Below, one piece after another: positions 16,281 to 25,068 of a DNA stretch of 44,137 nt. The first letter of the stretch is position 1; each line of letters begins with the position of its first letter. The position numbers and the translations under genes are program-made. The stretch covers positions 1-44,137 of the forward strand of contig CANFHJ010000007.1 of the NCBI GenBank assembly GCA_947446605.1, written 5' to 3'. This stretch comes from Bacteroidota bacterium. GTDB lineage: Bacteria > Bacteroidota > Bacteroidia > UKL13-3. Under the pieces are notes generated by a model. The model saw only the letters and a program-made list of their open reading frames with translations, was not told where the DNA came from and ran no database searches.

Positions 16281-16920
16281 ACTGGTGTTTTATTACCTGA
16301 AATACCACGGGTAAAACAGACGCAAAAACAATGCCTAGCACTACTTTTTCAAAGTTCTTTTGCACCCATTCAATATTGCCCAAAAAATAACCCGCAAGTG
16401 TAATGCTACTTACCCATAATATTGCTCCAATAACGCAGTACGTTATGTATTTGCTATATTTCATGCTGCCAACACCTGCCACAAAAGGGGCAAAGGTTCT
16501 CACAATTGGTACAAACCGAGCAATAATAATTGCCACAGAACCATGCTTTTCATAGAAGCTCTCCGTCTTTTGTATGTATTCTTTCTTAATGGTAAAAATG
16601 CCAAACAACTTGGCCCCTTCGCCTTTTTGGGCCAAAAATTTTCCAATAAAATAATTGGTATTGTCGCCCATGAGTGCCGCCAAAATTAAAAGCACAATAA
16701 TGAGCATTACATCTAAATTGTTGTTGGCATTACCTGCCAAAACCCCTGCGGTAAACAACAAGGAATCGCCTGGTAACAGAGGCAATACAACCAATCCTGT
16801 TTCACAAAATACAATCAGAAAAAGCAATCCGTAAATCCAAAGTCCATGATCAGAAACAAATGCTTCCAAAAAACCCTTTGTGTTTGTTAATAATTCTTTT
16901 AAAATAGCTAATAGTTCCAT
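16267..16920 (-). CDS. DedA-family membrane protein
   Basis: This is a 217-residue integral inner-membrane protein of the DedA/VTT (SNARE-associated) family. Motifs in order are CETGLVVLPLLPGDSLL (~39-55), GDNTNYFIGK (~85-94), ARFVPIVRTFAPFVAGVG (~134-151, with the conserved arginines) and a hydrophobic C-terminal end. Members recycle undecaprenyl phosphate or other lipids across the membrane, and this fits the neighbouring lipid-carrier sugar transferase, though the pairing is inferred. It is the first gene of the leftward run and is divergent from the small lipoprotein at 16982. Confidence 0.92.
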   Translation of the reverse strand: MELLAILKELLTNTKGFLEAFVSDHGLWIYGLLFLIVFCETGLVVLPLLPGDSLLFTAGVLAGNANNNLDVMLIIVLLILAALMGDNTNYFIGKFLAQKGEGAKLFGIFTIKKEYIQKTESFYEKHGSVAIIIARFVPIVRTFAPFVAGVGSMKYSKYITYCVIGAILWVSSITLAGYFLGNIEWVQKNFEKVVLGIVFASVLPVVFQVIKHQFAKK

Positions 16921-16969
16921 TTGTTTAAGTTAATGCAGCGCAAGTTTAATGAAATCTCGTTGCTTTTTA

Positions 16970-16977
16970 TAATTTTG
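16970..16977 (+). promoter_or_regulatory. -7 promoter box TAATTTTG
   Basis: This is a perfect TANNTTTG match only 4 bp before the ATG of the small lipoprotein gene. The expected transcript start falls at or next to the ATG, which would make the message leaderless or nearly so. A TTTA at 16945 is a weak -33 candidate. Confidence 0.55.
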
Positions 16978-16981
16978 TGCT

Positions 16982-17104
16982 ATGAGGGGAATGTTCAAAA
17001 TAATTTTGTTTGGAATGGTAATGGTGTTTTTGTTGGGCGCAAGTTCGTGTAGCACACATAAAGGAATTGCACGCGATAGAAAATGTAATTGTCCTAAATT
17101 TTAA
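16982..17104 (+). CDS. Small lipoprotein (40 residues)
   Basis: This gene is below normal length cut-offs. The product has an N-terminal basic residue, a hydrophobic stretch (IILFGMVMVFLLG) and a lipobox ending in ASSC, after which a mature peptide of only 17 residues remains, STHKGIARDRKCNCPKF. The ending with CxCP is reminiscent of other very short Bacteroidota lipoproteins. A TANNTTTG box precedes it, and its TAA overlaps the ATG of the next gene (TAATG), which argues that it is translated. A start at the second ATG (16991) is possible. The function is unknown. Confidence 0.7.
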   Translation: MRGMFKIILFGMVMVFLLGASSCSTHKGIARDRKCNCPKF

Positions 17105-17919
17105 TGACAGCACCAGTTAAACTTAGTCTAATTACTGTTTGTTACAATGCAGGAAATTTACTGCAGGAAACATTGCAATCTGCCATAAATCAAACTTTTC
17201 AGGATTTTGAGTTGGTGATAATAGATGGCGGCTCAAAGGATAATACCTTGCTTGTTGCCAATCAATTTGAAGCGCATATTGGTACGCTCATTTCAGAAAA
17301 AGACAAGGGTATTTATGATGCAATGAACAAAGGTGTTATGGCTGCAAAAGGCGAATGGGTTTATTTTCTCAATGCAGGTGATTCCTTTTACAATACACAT
17401 GTTTTGGATAGCATTTTTAGCAATGAAATGCTCTTATTAAACGATTTTATTTATGCCAAGGTTGAAACCAAAAATGAACCCACTGGCATCAATTATATAA
17501 ATGGAAAGGAAGTAAGCTTGCCCATGTTTTATTCGCATTACCCAATTTGCCACCAAGGAACTTTTGCGAGAAAAGAAGTATTTCAAAAAATAGGAAATTT
17601 TAATTTATCATACCCCCTTGTGGCAGATAGTGAGTGGTTTGTTCGCCTGTTTAAGGATGCCACAATTAAATGCAAATTTGTAGATCAAGTTGTGGCTTAT
17701 TACGATATTCAAGGTGCTACTTATCATAAAAGAATGCAAGGTTACCGCGAATATATTAAGGTTGGATTTGTTCACTTCCCGTTTTTTGTGGCTTTGTTAA
17801 ACTACTTTCTATACCCAATAATATGGTTAAAGGTTTGGGTAATCAGAACTTTTCAGCATATGGCTTGGTTCAAAAAATACCGGGAACAAAAGTTTAAAAA
17901 TAAAAAGGCAGGGAGCTAA
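17104..17919 (+). CDS. Family 2 glycosyltransferase
   Basis: This 271-residue GT-A fold enzyme presumably transfers a sugar from a nucleotide donor during surface glycan synthesis. Visible features are the N-terminal strand LSLITVCYNAGNLL, the donor-binding IIDGGSKDNT (~49-58), SEKDKGIYDAMNKG (~78-91) and the DXD-like metal site in FLNAGDS (~102-108), with HQGTF and the later ADSEWFVRL as an acceptor-side motif. This DKGIYDAMNKG signature is typical of WcaA/WcaE-type enzymes. The C-terminus is hydrophobic then very basic, suggesting membrane association. It overlaps the preceding lipoprotein gene by one base and is followed 5 bp later by the Nif3 gene. Confidence 0.9.
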   Translation: MTAPVKLSLITVCYNAGNLLQETLQSAINQTFQDFELVIIDGGSKDNTLLVANQFEAHIGTLISEKDKGIYDAMNKGVMAAKGEWVYFLNAGDSFYNTHVLDSIFSNEMLLLNDFIYAKVETKNEPTGINYINGKEVSLPMFYSHYPICHQGTFARKEVFQKIGNFNLSYPLVADSEWFVRLFKDATIKCKFVDQVVAYYDIQGATYHKRMQGYREYIKVGFVHFPFFVALLNYFLYPIIWLKVWVIRTFQHMAWFKKYREQKFKNKKAGS

Positions 17920-17924
17920 AAACA

Positions 17925-19022
17925 ATGAGAATCAAAGAAATTATTCAGTATTTAGAGGACGTGGCACCCCGCAGTTACCAAGAGTCATACGACAATTCTG
18001 GCTTATTAATTGGTTCGGACCAAACCGAAATTACTAGCGTACTCATAAGTTTAGATTGCACAGAAGAGGTTGTAGATGAGGCCATAGCCCAACAATGCAA
18101 ATTTATTATTGCGCATCACCCCATCATTTTTGGTGGACTAAAAAAACTCACTGGAGCTAATTATGTGGAACGCACGGTTATTAAAGCCATTCAAAATAAT
18201 ATTGCTATTTATGCCATTCATACCAATTTAGACAATGTGGCAAATGGTGTAAACTTTAAAATTTCCGAAAAATTAGGATTACAGCAAACGTTGGTGCTAG
18301 ACCCAAAAAGCAATTTACTCCAAAAGTTGGTATGCTACGTGCCAACCGCACATTTAGAAAAGCTGCAAGCAGCGCTGTTTGCAGCAGGTGCTGGCCATAT
18401 CGGAAATTACAGTGAATGTTCTTTCGTTTCTGAGGGTGTGGGTGCTTTTAAAGCTGGAGAGGGCGCAAAGCCATTTGTTGGCGGTTCGAACCAAAGGCAC
18501 CAAGAAGCGGAAAATAGACTTGAGGTAGTATTGCCCAAATATGCCCAGGGCAAAGTTTTAATGGCCCTTTTTGAGAATCATCCTTATGAAGAGGTGGCAT
18601 ACGATTTATTTGATTTGGTTAATTTACATGCTCAAGTTGGTTCGGGATTAATTGGAATTTTGCCCGAAGAAATGGATGAAAATACGTTTTTAGCCTACCT
18701 AAAAGACAAAATGGAGCTCAAATCTATTCGTTATACAAAGTATAATGAAAAGAAAATCAGAAAGATAGCAATTTGTGGGGGTGCCGGCAGTTTCTTGTTA
18801 AAGAAAGCTATAGCCGCAGGTGCTCAGGCATTTGTGAGCTCAGATTTTAAATACCATGAGTTTTTTGATGCCGAAAAACACCTGATGATAGCCGATATTG
18901 GTCATTATGAGAGTGAAAAATTCACTAAATCATTATTAAGTGAATTGATTATCAAAAAATTTCCTACTTTTGCAATCCTTTTATCCAAAACAGATACCAA
19001 CCCGGTTAATTATTATTCATAA
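17925..19022 (+). CDS. Nif3-like dinuclear metal-centre protein
   Basis: This is a member of the Nif3/YbgI family (once called GTP cyclohydrolase 1 type 2 homologue); its enzymatic role is not settled. Metal ligands are visible as H64/H65 in AHHPIIFGG, H99 and D103 in HTNLDNVANG, and the C-terminal DIGHYESE. At 365 residues it is the long form with a CutA/PII-like insert between the two halves (roughly 125-230), as common in Firmicutes and Bacteroidota. It sits 3 bp before the zinc-ribbon gene, a pairing conserved in many bacteria. Confidence 0.93.
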   Translation: MRIKEIIQYLEDVAPRSYQESYDNSGLLIGSDQTEITSVLISLDCTEEVVDEAIAQQCKFIIAHHPIIFGGLKKLTGANYVERTVIKAIQNNIAIYAIHTNLDNVANGVNFKISEKLGLQQTLVLDPKSNLLQKLVCYVPTAHLEKLQAALFAAGAGHIGNYSECSFVSEGVGAFKAGEGAKPFVGGSNQRHQEAENRLEVVLPKYAQGKVLMALFENHPYEEVAYDLFDLVNLHAQVGSGLIGILPEEMDENTFLAYLKDKMELKSIRYTKYNEKKIRKIAICGGAGSFLLKKAIAAGAQAFVSSDFKYHEFFDAEKHLMIADIGHYESEKFTKSLLSELIIKKFPTFAILLSKTDTNPVNYYS

Positions 19023-19025
19023 ATT

Positions 19026-19790
19026 ATGGCAGGAGCTACAGAAACCAGCATTGAACAAAAATTAAAAGCTTTATACAAGCTTCAATTAATCGATTCCAAA
19101 ATTAACAAGTTAACCGCTATCAGAGGTGAATTGCCAATTGAGGTAAGCGATTTGGAAGACGAAATTATTGGTCAAGAGACCCGTTTTAGCAATTTGCAAG
19201 CTGAAGTTAAGAAGATGGATGAGTCTATTTCTTCTAACAAAGGTAAAATTACGGATGCCAAAGCATTGGTAAAGAAATATGAGAAACAATTGGACAATGT
19301 AAAAAACAACAGAGAGTTTGATGCATTGAACAAGGAAATTGAAATTCAAGGTTTAGAGCAACAAGCTTTAGAAAAAAGAATCAAGAATATTCAATTTGAC
19401 ATTGAACAAAAGAAAGCAAACATAGATACCTTGAAAACGGAATTGGAAGGTCGTGTTGCCGATTTGAAAAATAAAAAAGCAGAATTGGATACCATTGTTG
19501 CAGAAACCCAAAAGGAAGAAGACGATTTGTTAAAAGTTCGTGCTACTGCTGTTAAGGTTTCAGATGAGCGTTTGGTTCATTCTTATGATAGAATACGTAA
19601 AAGTGTTAAAAACGGTATTGGTGTTGCCACCATTGAACGTGATAGCTGCAGCGGTTGTTTTGCTGGTATTCCACCACAAAGACAAAGTGACATCAAACAA
19701 AGAAAGAAAATTATCGTTTGCGAAAATTGCGGTAGAGTGCTAACAGATGCATTGCTCGCAGAGGAAGTCGGAAGCGAATTCAAACATTAA
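19026..19790 (+). CDS. Coiled-coil C4 zinc-ribbon protein (CT398/COG1579 type)
   Basis: This 254-residue cytoplasmic protein has a long helical hairpin (~10-190, rich in Lys/Glu heptads) followed by a zinc ribbon with C208, C211, C232 and C235. This layout is the CT398/COG1579 family, thought to bind nucleic acid or act as an adaptor. The tight linkage with Nif3 (3-bp gap) is the usual genomic context. It is ended by a strong terminator 2 bp past the stop. Confidence 0.92.
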   Translation: MAGATETSIEQKLKALYKLQLIDSKINKLTAIRGELPIEVSDLEDEIIGQETRFSNLQAEVKKMDESISSNKGKITDAKALVKKYEKQLDNVKNNREFDALNKEIEIQGLEQQALEKRIKNIQFDIEQKKANIDTLKTELEGRVADLKNKKAELDTIVAETQKEEDDLLKVRATAVKVSDERLVHSYDRIRKSVKNGIGVATIERDSCSGCFAGIPPQRQSDIKQRKKIIVCENCGRVLTDALLAEEVGSEFKH

Positions 19791-19791
19791 T

Positions 19792-19823
19792 AAAAAAAAG
19801 TCGCCAATTGGCGACTTTTTTTT
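19792..19823 (+). terminator. Rho-independent terminator after the Nif3/zinc-ribbon operon
   Basis: This is a self-complementary stretch with core GTCGCCAATTGGCGAC flanked by eight A's and eight or more T's. It lies directly after the zinc-ribbon stop codon. Confidence 0.88.
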
Positions 19824-19853
19824 TGGTAAATTAGTACATCTTTGTTGCCCTCC

Positions 19854-21374
19854 ATGTTAAATCCAAGCCAAATAATTCTGCGTCTTTTTTTTATTTTTAA
19901 AAGGAAAGCCCTGCTCTTTGTGCTGGTTTTCCAAATTTCTCTTTCATTAAAAGCCGCATATTTTGAATATACGCCGGCCTTGAATGAATGTCAGAAGCAT
20001 TTAGTCTCACTTAGGCTAAAACAGGCTGATGCTATCATTAGCAGCGAAATTCTTAAACATCCAGATAATATTGCGGGTTATTACCTTTTGCATTATGCTA
20101 AGTTCTACCATTTGATGGTTCAGCAGAATAAGGTATTGTTGCCAGAATTTGAAAAGGTACATGCAAGTACCTTGAATCAAATTCAGTTGTTGCCTGATAA
20201 TTCTCCCTATAAATTATTTTTAAAAGCAAGTGTACACTTGCAAAGTGCTTTTGTAAAAGGTGCATTTAATGAATACCTTTCGGCTGCCTGGGATTTTAGA
20301 TCGGCATTTTTAGAGGTAAATCAAAATGAAAGAAGCTTTCCCAATTTCTTGGGACATAAAAAGGAGCTTGGAGCCCTGAAGGCATTAATTGGTACATTTC
20401 CTTCGCAATACAATTGGATATTAAATGTTGTTGGCTTAGAAGGTGATTTTGATAAAGGACTGAAGGTTTTGCATTCCTATATTGAGCTTGATAGCAAAGA
20501 GCCATTGATAGAGCAACAGCAAGCGGAGGTAATGTATACCTTAATTCAACTAAATTTTGGTCCAGACAAAAAACTGGCGTGGACCTTTTATAAAGAACAT
20601 TCAAAAGATTACCGCCAAAACCTGATGCAATGCTATGTGAGAGCTTATGTGGCAGGTAAATGTGGTGAGAATGACATGGCATTGCAAACACTTAAAGCAC
20701 GACCAACAGATGAGGCTTATGAGCAAATTTATTACCTCAACTTATTAATGGGAACTTATTTGTTAAATGAATTGGATTATTCTGCAGCTATTTGGTTCAA
20801 AAAATATTTGGCTTTTAGCATTACCAAAGGTTCGTTTAAAGAAGCGTACCAAAAATTATCTTGGATTGCATGGTTACAGGGCGATACGCTAAAGTTTCAT
20901 ACCTATACCAATTTGATGATTAAGCATAGCAAAGAAATGGGTTCGGAAACAAGCTTAATGAACCAAGATTTAAGTAAAGGTATTTTTCCATCTGCAGAAA
21001 TGTTAAAAGCGCGTTTGCTTTTTGATGGCGGACACTATGCCAAAGCGCAATTAATTTTAATGAAAATAAAGCCTGAATTATTGCCAAGTAAGTTTCAGAA
21101 AATTGAATGGGATTACCGTTGTGCACGCATTTACCAAGAGGAAGGGAAATTGGCAGAGGCAATTTCTCATTATAAATCCTGTTTAGAAAAGGGCAAAGAA
21201 ATTAACACCTATCTGCTGCCCAATGCCTGCCTACAATTGGGCGCTATTTATGAGAAAATGAATTATATTTCATTGGCTCGAACCTATTACGAACAGGTGG
21301 ATAATTATAGTCATTATGATTATGACACAAGCATTCAGCAAAAAGCAAAAACTAATTTACTTCGTCTGCATTAA
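19854..21374 (+). CDS. TPR-like exported or membrane-anchored protein
   Basis: I use the ATG at 19854 (506 residues); a TTG four codons upstream would be the alternative. The N-terminus has a hydrophobic segment after a basic stretch (FKRKALLFVLVFQISLSLKA), so the protein is exported or anchored. The rest is all helical with degenerate tetratricopeptide-type repeats, clearest at the C-terminal end (for example AKAQLILMKIKP, YQEEGKLAEAISHYKSCLEKG and the following YEKMNYISLARTYYEQV). No catalytic domain is visible. TPR arrays mediate protein contacts; the partner is unknown. Such proteins are frequent in Bacteroidota next to housekeeping genes. Confidence 0.8.
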   Translation: MLNPSQIILRLFFIFKRKALLFVLVFQISLSLKAAYFEYTPALNECQKHLVSLRLKQADAIISSEILKHPDNIAGYYLLHYAKFYHLMVQQNKVLLPEFEKVHASTLNQIQLLPDNSPYKLFLKASVHLQSAFVKGAFNEYLSAAWDFRSAFLEVNQNERSFPNFLGHKKELGALKALIGTFPSQYNWILNVVGLEGDFDKGLKVLHSYIELDSKEPLIEQQQAEVMYTLIQLNFGPDKKLAWTFYKEHSKDYRQNLMQCYVRAYVAGKCGENDMALQTLKARPTDEAYEQIYYLNLLMGTYLLNELDYSAAIWFKKYLAFSITKGSFKEAYQKLSWIAWLQGDTLKFHTYTNLMIKHSKEMGSETSLMNQDLSKGIFPSAEMLKARLLFDGGHYAKAQLILMKIKPELLPSKFQKIEWDYRCARIYQEEGKLAEAISHYKSCLEKGKEINTYLLPNACLQLGAIYEKMNYISLARTYYEQVDNYSHYDYDTSIQQKAKTNLLRLH

Positions 21375-21467
21375 TTATAAAAAATAGCGCCCTAACTTTT
21401 GGTATTTTACTATTATGTAAAAGAATAGTTTTTAAGGTGGTCTGCTTTGCTTATTTTCGCAAATAGT

Positions 21468-23024
21468 ATGGAAAATTTGAATTTACTAAGTGAGCAGGAG
21501 CGTATCCGCCGTCAGAAATTAATTGATTTAGCAGAAATGGGCATTAATGCCTATCCGCCAGAATCATTTGAAGTTAATGCTACATCTACAGACATTAAAG
21601 CCAATTTCCCGCAAAGCATGGAAGATGCCAAGTGGAAGGAAATTAGCATTGCAGGTAGAATTATGAGCGTGCGCGATATGGGTAAAGCAAACTTTGCAGT
21701 AATTCAAGACGATGCAGGTAAAATTCAAATTTATGTTCGCAGAGATGATATTTGCCCCGGTGAAGACAAATCTTTCTTCGATACTGTATTCAAAAAACTA
21801 TTAGATATTGGCGATATTATTGGGATCAAAGGTTTTGTGTTTGTGACCAAAACTGGTGAAACATCTATTCATGCGCATTCGGTTACCTTGCTATCAAAAT
21901 CTTTACATCCTTTGCCAATTGTAAAGGAAAAAGAAGGTGAAACATTTGATGCTGTTACCGATCCTGAATTTCGTTACCGCCAGCGCTATGCCGATTTAAT
22001 TGTGAATCCGCATGTAAAAGATACTTTCTTAAAACGCTCTCAAATGATTCGTTCTATTAGAGATTTCTTGAACGATCATGGTGCTTTGGAAGTAGATACC
22101 CCTGTATTGCAAAATATTCCTGGTGGCGCTGCTGCTAAACCATTTATTACCCATCACAATGCCTTGGATGTTCCTTTTTATTTAAGGATTGCCAATGAGC
22201 TTTATTTAAAGCGCCTAATAGTTGGTGGCTTTGATTGGGTATATGAATTTAGTCGTAATTTTAGAAATGAAGGGATGGACCGAACCCATAACCCTGAGTT
22301 TACCATCCTTGAATTTTATGTAGCCTACAAAGACTACTTTTGGATGATGGATTTCACCGAAAAAATGTTAGAAAAAGTGGCCATGGATTTACATGGTACC
22401 ACCGAAGTACAAATGGGTGAAAATACCTTAAACTTTAAAGCGCCTTTTAAACGCATTAGTATTTACGATGCCATTAAGGAATTTACTGGCTTTGATGTAA
22501 GCACCATGGATGAAGAGGGTATACGCGAAGTATGTAAAAAATTGCATATTGAAGTTTCTCCAAGCATGGGCAAAGGCAAGCTTATTGATGAGTTGTTTAG
22601 TGAAAAATGTGAAGGTAATTTTATTCAACCAACCTATATCATAGATTACCCAGTGGAAATGAGTCCACTTACCAAAAAACACCGTTCTAAAGAAGGTTTG
22701 GTAGAACGTTTTGAGTTAATGGTAAATGGTAAAGAAATTGCCAATGCTTATACAGAGTTAAACGATCCAATTGAGCAACGTGAGCGTTTTGAGGAGCAAG
22801 TGCGTTTAATGGAAAGAGGCGATGACGAGGCCATGTTTATCGACCATGATTTTCTTCGTGCATTGGAATACGGCATGCCGCCAACAGCTGGTATTGGCAT
22901 TGGTATTGATCGTTTATGTATGCTAATGACCAACCAAGCATCTATTCAAGATGTATTGTTTTTCCCTCAAATGCGTCCTGAACTGAGCCAAAAAAATGAG
23001 GCAAACGAAAAGGAAGAAGCATAA
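21468..23024 (+). CDS. lysS: Lysyl-tRNA synthetase, class II
   Basis: This enzyme charges tRNA-Lys with lysine using ATP. The ATG at 21468 gives MENLNLLSEQERIRRQK, the usual start; an upstream TTG adds seven residues without merit. Residues ~55-145 form the OB-fold anticodon domain (ISIAGRIMSVRDMGKANF). Class II motif 2 is FRNEGMDRTHNPEF (~260-273) and motif 3 is GIGIGIDRLCML near the C-terminus. The length (518) is within the normal range of 490-520. It is monocistronic. Confidence 0.97.
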   Translation: MENLNLLSEQERIRRQKLIDLAEMGINAYPPESFEVNATSTDIKANFPQSMEDAKWKEISIAGRIMSVRDMGKANFAVIQDDAGKIQIYVRRDDICPGEDKSFFDTVFKKLLDIGDIIGIKGFVFVTKTGETSIHAHSVTLLSKSLHPLPIVKEKEGETFDAVTDPEFRYRQRYADLIVNPHVKDTFLKRSQMIRSIRDFLNDHGALEVDTPVLQNIPGGAAAKPFITHHNALDVPFYLRIANELYLKRLIVGGFDWVYEFSRNFRNEGMDRTHNPEFTILEFYVAYKDYFWMMDFTEKMLEKVAMDLHGTTEVQMGENTLNFKAPFKRISIYDAIKEFTGFDVSTMDEEGIREVCKKLHIEVSPSMGKGKLIDELFSEKCEGNFIQPTYIIDYPVEMSPLTKKHRSKEGLVERFELMVNGKEIANAYTELNDPIEQRERFEEQVRLMERGDDEAMFIDHDFLRALEYGMPPTAGIGIGIDRLCMLMTNQASIQDVLFFPQMRPELSQKNEANEKEEA

Positions 23025-23170
23025 AATTTAAATAAGTATTTTATTATTAATGATTTGGTAATTAGTTAATTGATGTTTTTTTAACAATTATTTTAGCTAA
23101 TTCAACTTGAATGCATATTTTGCAATTATAATTTGATTAAGGAGTGTTGCTAATTCAACAAACTTTTTAA

Positions 23171-23178
23171 TAAATTTG
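23171..23178 (+). promoter_or_regulatory. -7 promoter box TAAATTTG before the LytTR gene
   Basis: This is a perfect TANNTTTG match ending 7 bp before the ATG at 23186; a GTTG at 23146-23149 sits at about the right distance for a weak -33 element. The implied leader is about four bases. Confidence 0.55.
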
Positions 23179-23185
23179 GTAAAAT

Positions 23186-23935
23186 ATGGCAAGTGGAACA
23201 ATAAGATCTGTAGTAATTGACGATGTAGATATGATGCGTGCCACACTTAAAAAAGTGTTGGAAGCATTTCCCGCAATTGAAATTGTTGGTGAAGCGGCAG
23301 ATTATGAATCTGCAAGAGCAGTTATAAATGATACCAGGCCGGATTTAATTTTTTTGGATATAGACCTTAATGGATTAACCTCATTGGATTTATTAAATGA
23401 GATCAATTGCAGTCCCAAAATTATTTTTATTACCTCTCATTCAGATTTTGCAATAAAGGCATTTGAAATAAATGCGATAGATTATATCCTCAAACCAATT
23501 AGTAGCGATCGCTTAAGGAAAGCCATTGACAAGGTAATTGAAATTCGTGAAGACCTAGAAATAGATGGCGTTTTGGGTGATTCAGGAGAGGTTTTTAAGC
23601 AAGATCAAATTATTCTTTTGAATTTTGAAAATAAGTTAACCTTTATCAAAATTCACGAAATTAATTACATTGAAGCCTTTGGAAATTATACCAAAATTTT
23701 CATGCGTGATGGTAAATTGAGTGTTACCTATAACTCAATTAAAAATTGGGAGAGCCGTTTACCTGAAGATATTTTTGTTCAAATTCATCGCTCAACTGTG
23801 GTAAATTTATTGAACGTTGCCAAAATAGAAAAATGGACTAACGACACCGGTCGTTTGTTTTTACATGGCGTAGAAAAGCCATTTGAGATTAGTAGGAGTT
23901 ACTTTTTTCAGATGAAGAAGAAGTATAAAGTTTAG
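23186..23935 (+). CDS. LytTR-type response regulator
   Basis: This is a 249-residue transcription regulator of the LytR/AlgR class. The receiver (1-125) has D12/D13, phospho-acceptor D58 (IFLDIDLNG), T83 (FITSHSD) and K103 (ILKPI). The LytTR DNA-binding domain (~145-249) has the typical INYIEAFGNYTKIFM and QIHRSTVVNL segments. In Bacteroidota such regulators are usually paired with a LytS/YehU-like kinase, but none is in the window, so it is an orphan here. It is transcribed alone from its own box, and the spacer right after its stop codon is repeat-rich. Confidence 0.95.
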   Translation: MASGTIRSVVIDDVDMMRATLKKVLEAFPAIEIVGEAADYESARAVINDTRPDLIFLDIDLNGLTSLDLLNEINCSPKIIFITSHSDFAIKAFEINAIDYILKPISSDRLRKAIDKVIEIREDLEIDGVLGDSGEVFKQDQIILLNFENKLTFIKIHEINYIEAFGNYTKIFMRDGKLSVTYNSIKNWESRLPEDIFVQIHRSTVVNLLNVAKIEKWTNDTGRLFLHGVEKPFEISRSYFFQMKKKYKV

Positions 23936-24093
23936 AGGCGAGAGACGAGAAGCGAGAGACGAGAGACGAGAAGCGAGTTGAAGTGCAATGGTTCGGCAGG
24001 CTCACCATGACGGTGTAATTTCTGCAGGTAAATGCTATTTACACACTGAAAAATGTAATTTTCCTTATTGAGTGCAATGGTTCGGCAGGCTCA
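23936..24093. repeat. Repeat-rich spacer with REP-like 23-bp direct repeats
   Basis: Directly after the LytTR stop codon lies a GA-rich stretch with two copies of GAGACGAGAAGCGAG (23942-23956 and 23963-23977). It is followed by two copies, 89 bp apart, of a 23-bp sequence containing ATGGTTCGGCAGGCTCA (23982-24004 and 24071-24093), each followed by a diverged GACGG. The GGTTCGGCAGGCTCA core resembles short dispersed 'TTCGACAGGCTCA' repeats known from many bacterial intergenic regions. No open frame worth calling lies in the 211-bp spacer (23936-24146). Confidence 0.7.
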
Positions 24094-24146
24094 ACAGGAC
24101 GGCTTTGTAGCCACAAAGACCATGTACCAGCCAACTAGCGAACCGC

Positions 24147-25022
24147 TTACTTTCCTTTATGGTGAAATCTCGCTAAAATTCCTAATGGTAATTGAACGCC
24201 AGATTTGGCTTGGAGGTAGAGTTCGCCGTTTTCTAATTCGCCAGCGGTTTTAAAATTTTGTTGTACCAAGTTTTGAACCAATAATGCGCTCAAGCCCATT
24301 GAGTATACATTTAATATGAGAAAATGCTCTTTTGGATCGAGCAATAGGGAAATATCTTGCAAGAGTTCATTGATGCTGTCTTCCAATTGCCATCTTTCTC
24401 CATTGGCCCCAATTCCATAGGCAGGTGGATCTAAAATAATACCATGGTAGGTTTTACCGCGCTTTACTTCGCGTTTTACAAATTTCATGGCATCTTCTAC
24501 CACCCAACGAATATTATCGAGTTTAGATGCCTCCATATTTTCTTTACTCCAGCTGATTACCTGTTTTACAGAATCAACATGGGTAACATCTGCGCCTGCT
24601 GCTTTGGCCGCAATACTTGCACCACCGGTATAGGCAAACAAATTTAAAAACTTGGCGCCTTCAATTGGTTTAAGGGTATTGTAAATATAATCCCAATTGG
24701 CAGCTTGCTCTGGGAAAATGCCAACATGTTTAAACGAGGTAAGTGAGAGGTTAAATTTTAATTGGTATTCTTTGGTTGAATAGGGGAGATGCCATTTGGT
24801 TGGCATTTTCTTTGGGTTAATCCATTCTCCGCTGTGGCTACCTTTTTGTTTAAAGGTAATATCGCATAATTTTTTCCATTCAATTTCGTCCCAAACCTTG
24901 TTCCATAAGGCTTGTGGCTCGGGTCTTCTTAAAATAACTGGACCAAAACGTTCTAGTTTTTCAAAGTTACCACAATCTAATAATTCGTAATCGAGCCAAT
25001 TTTTGGGAGTGAAAGTTTGCAT
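24147..25022 (-). CDS. SAM-dependent methyltransferase (RlmI/RlmK-like)
   Basis: This is a 291-residue class I methyltransferase of the Methyltrans_SAM/COG1092 group, best known for 23S rRNA cytosine methylation. Motif I is LNLFAYTGGASIAAKAAGA (~126-144), the acidic loop is THVDSVK and motif IV is ILDPPAYG (~197-204). The N-terminal ~115 residues include an RFGPVILRRPEPQA segment and lack an obvious complete PUA domain, so it is shorter than E. coli RlmI (~396). The substrate is therefore uncertain. It follows rnz on the same strand with a 46-bp gap. Confidence 0.85.
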   Translation of the reverse strand: MQTFTPKNWLDYELLDCGNFEKLERFGPVILRRPEPQALWNKVWDEIEWKKLCDITFKQKGSHSGEWINPKKMPTKWHLPYSTKEYQLKFNLSLTSFKHVGIFPEQAANWDYIYNTLKPIEGAKFLNLFAYTGGASIAAKAAGADVTHVDSVKQVISWSKENMEASKLDNIRWVVEDAMKFVKREVKRGKTYHGIILDPPAYGIGANGERWQLEDSINELLQDISLLLDPKEHFLILNVYSMGLSALLVQNLVQQNFKTAGELENGELYLQAKSGVQLPLGILARFHHKGK

Positions 25023-25068
25023 GCAAAAAAATATTGGGTGTAAAGGTATTGAACTAAATCAATACTTT

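Noticed and set aside
18483-18492. GGTTCGAACC looks like the T-arm of a tRNA gene (also at 32184, 38630, 40272).
   Set aside because: All four lie inside well-supported coding frames and no acceptor stem, D-arm or anticodon arm surrounds them. No tRNA was found in the window.
23936-24010. Short GA-rich repeats considered as a CRISPR array.
   Set aside because: Units are too short, spacers are not unique or of constant length, and there are no cas genes.
24068-24253. 61-codon open frame spanning the second 23-bp repeat and the end of the methyltransferase gene.
   Set aside because: It is built from repeat sequence and antisense codons, with no conserved feature or promoter.
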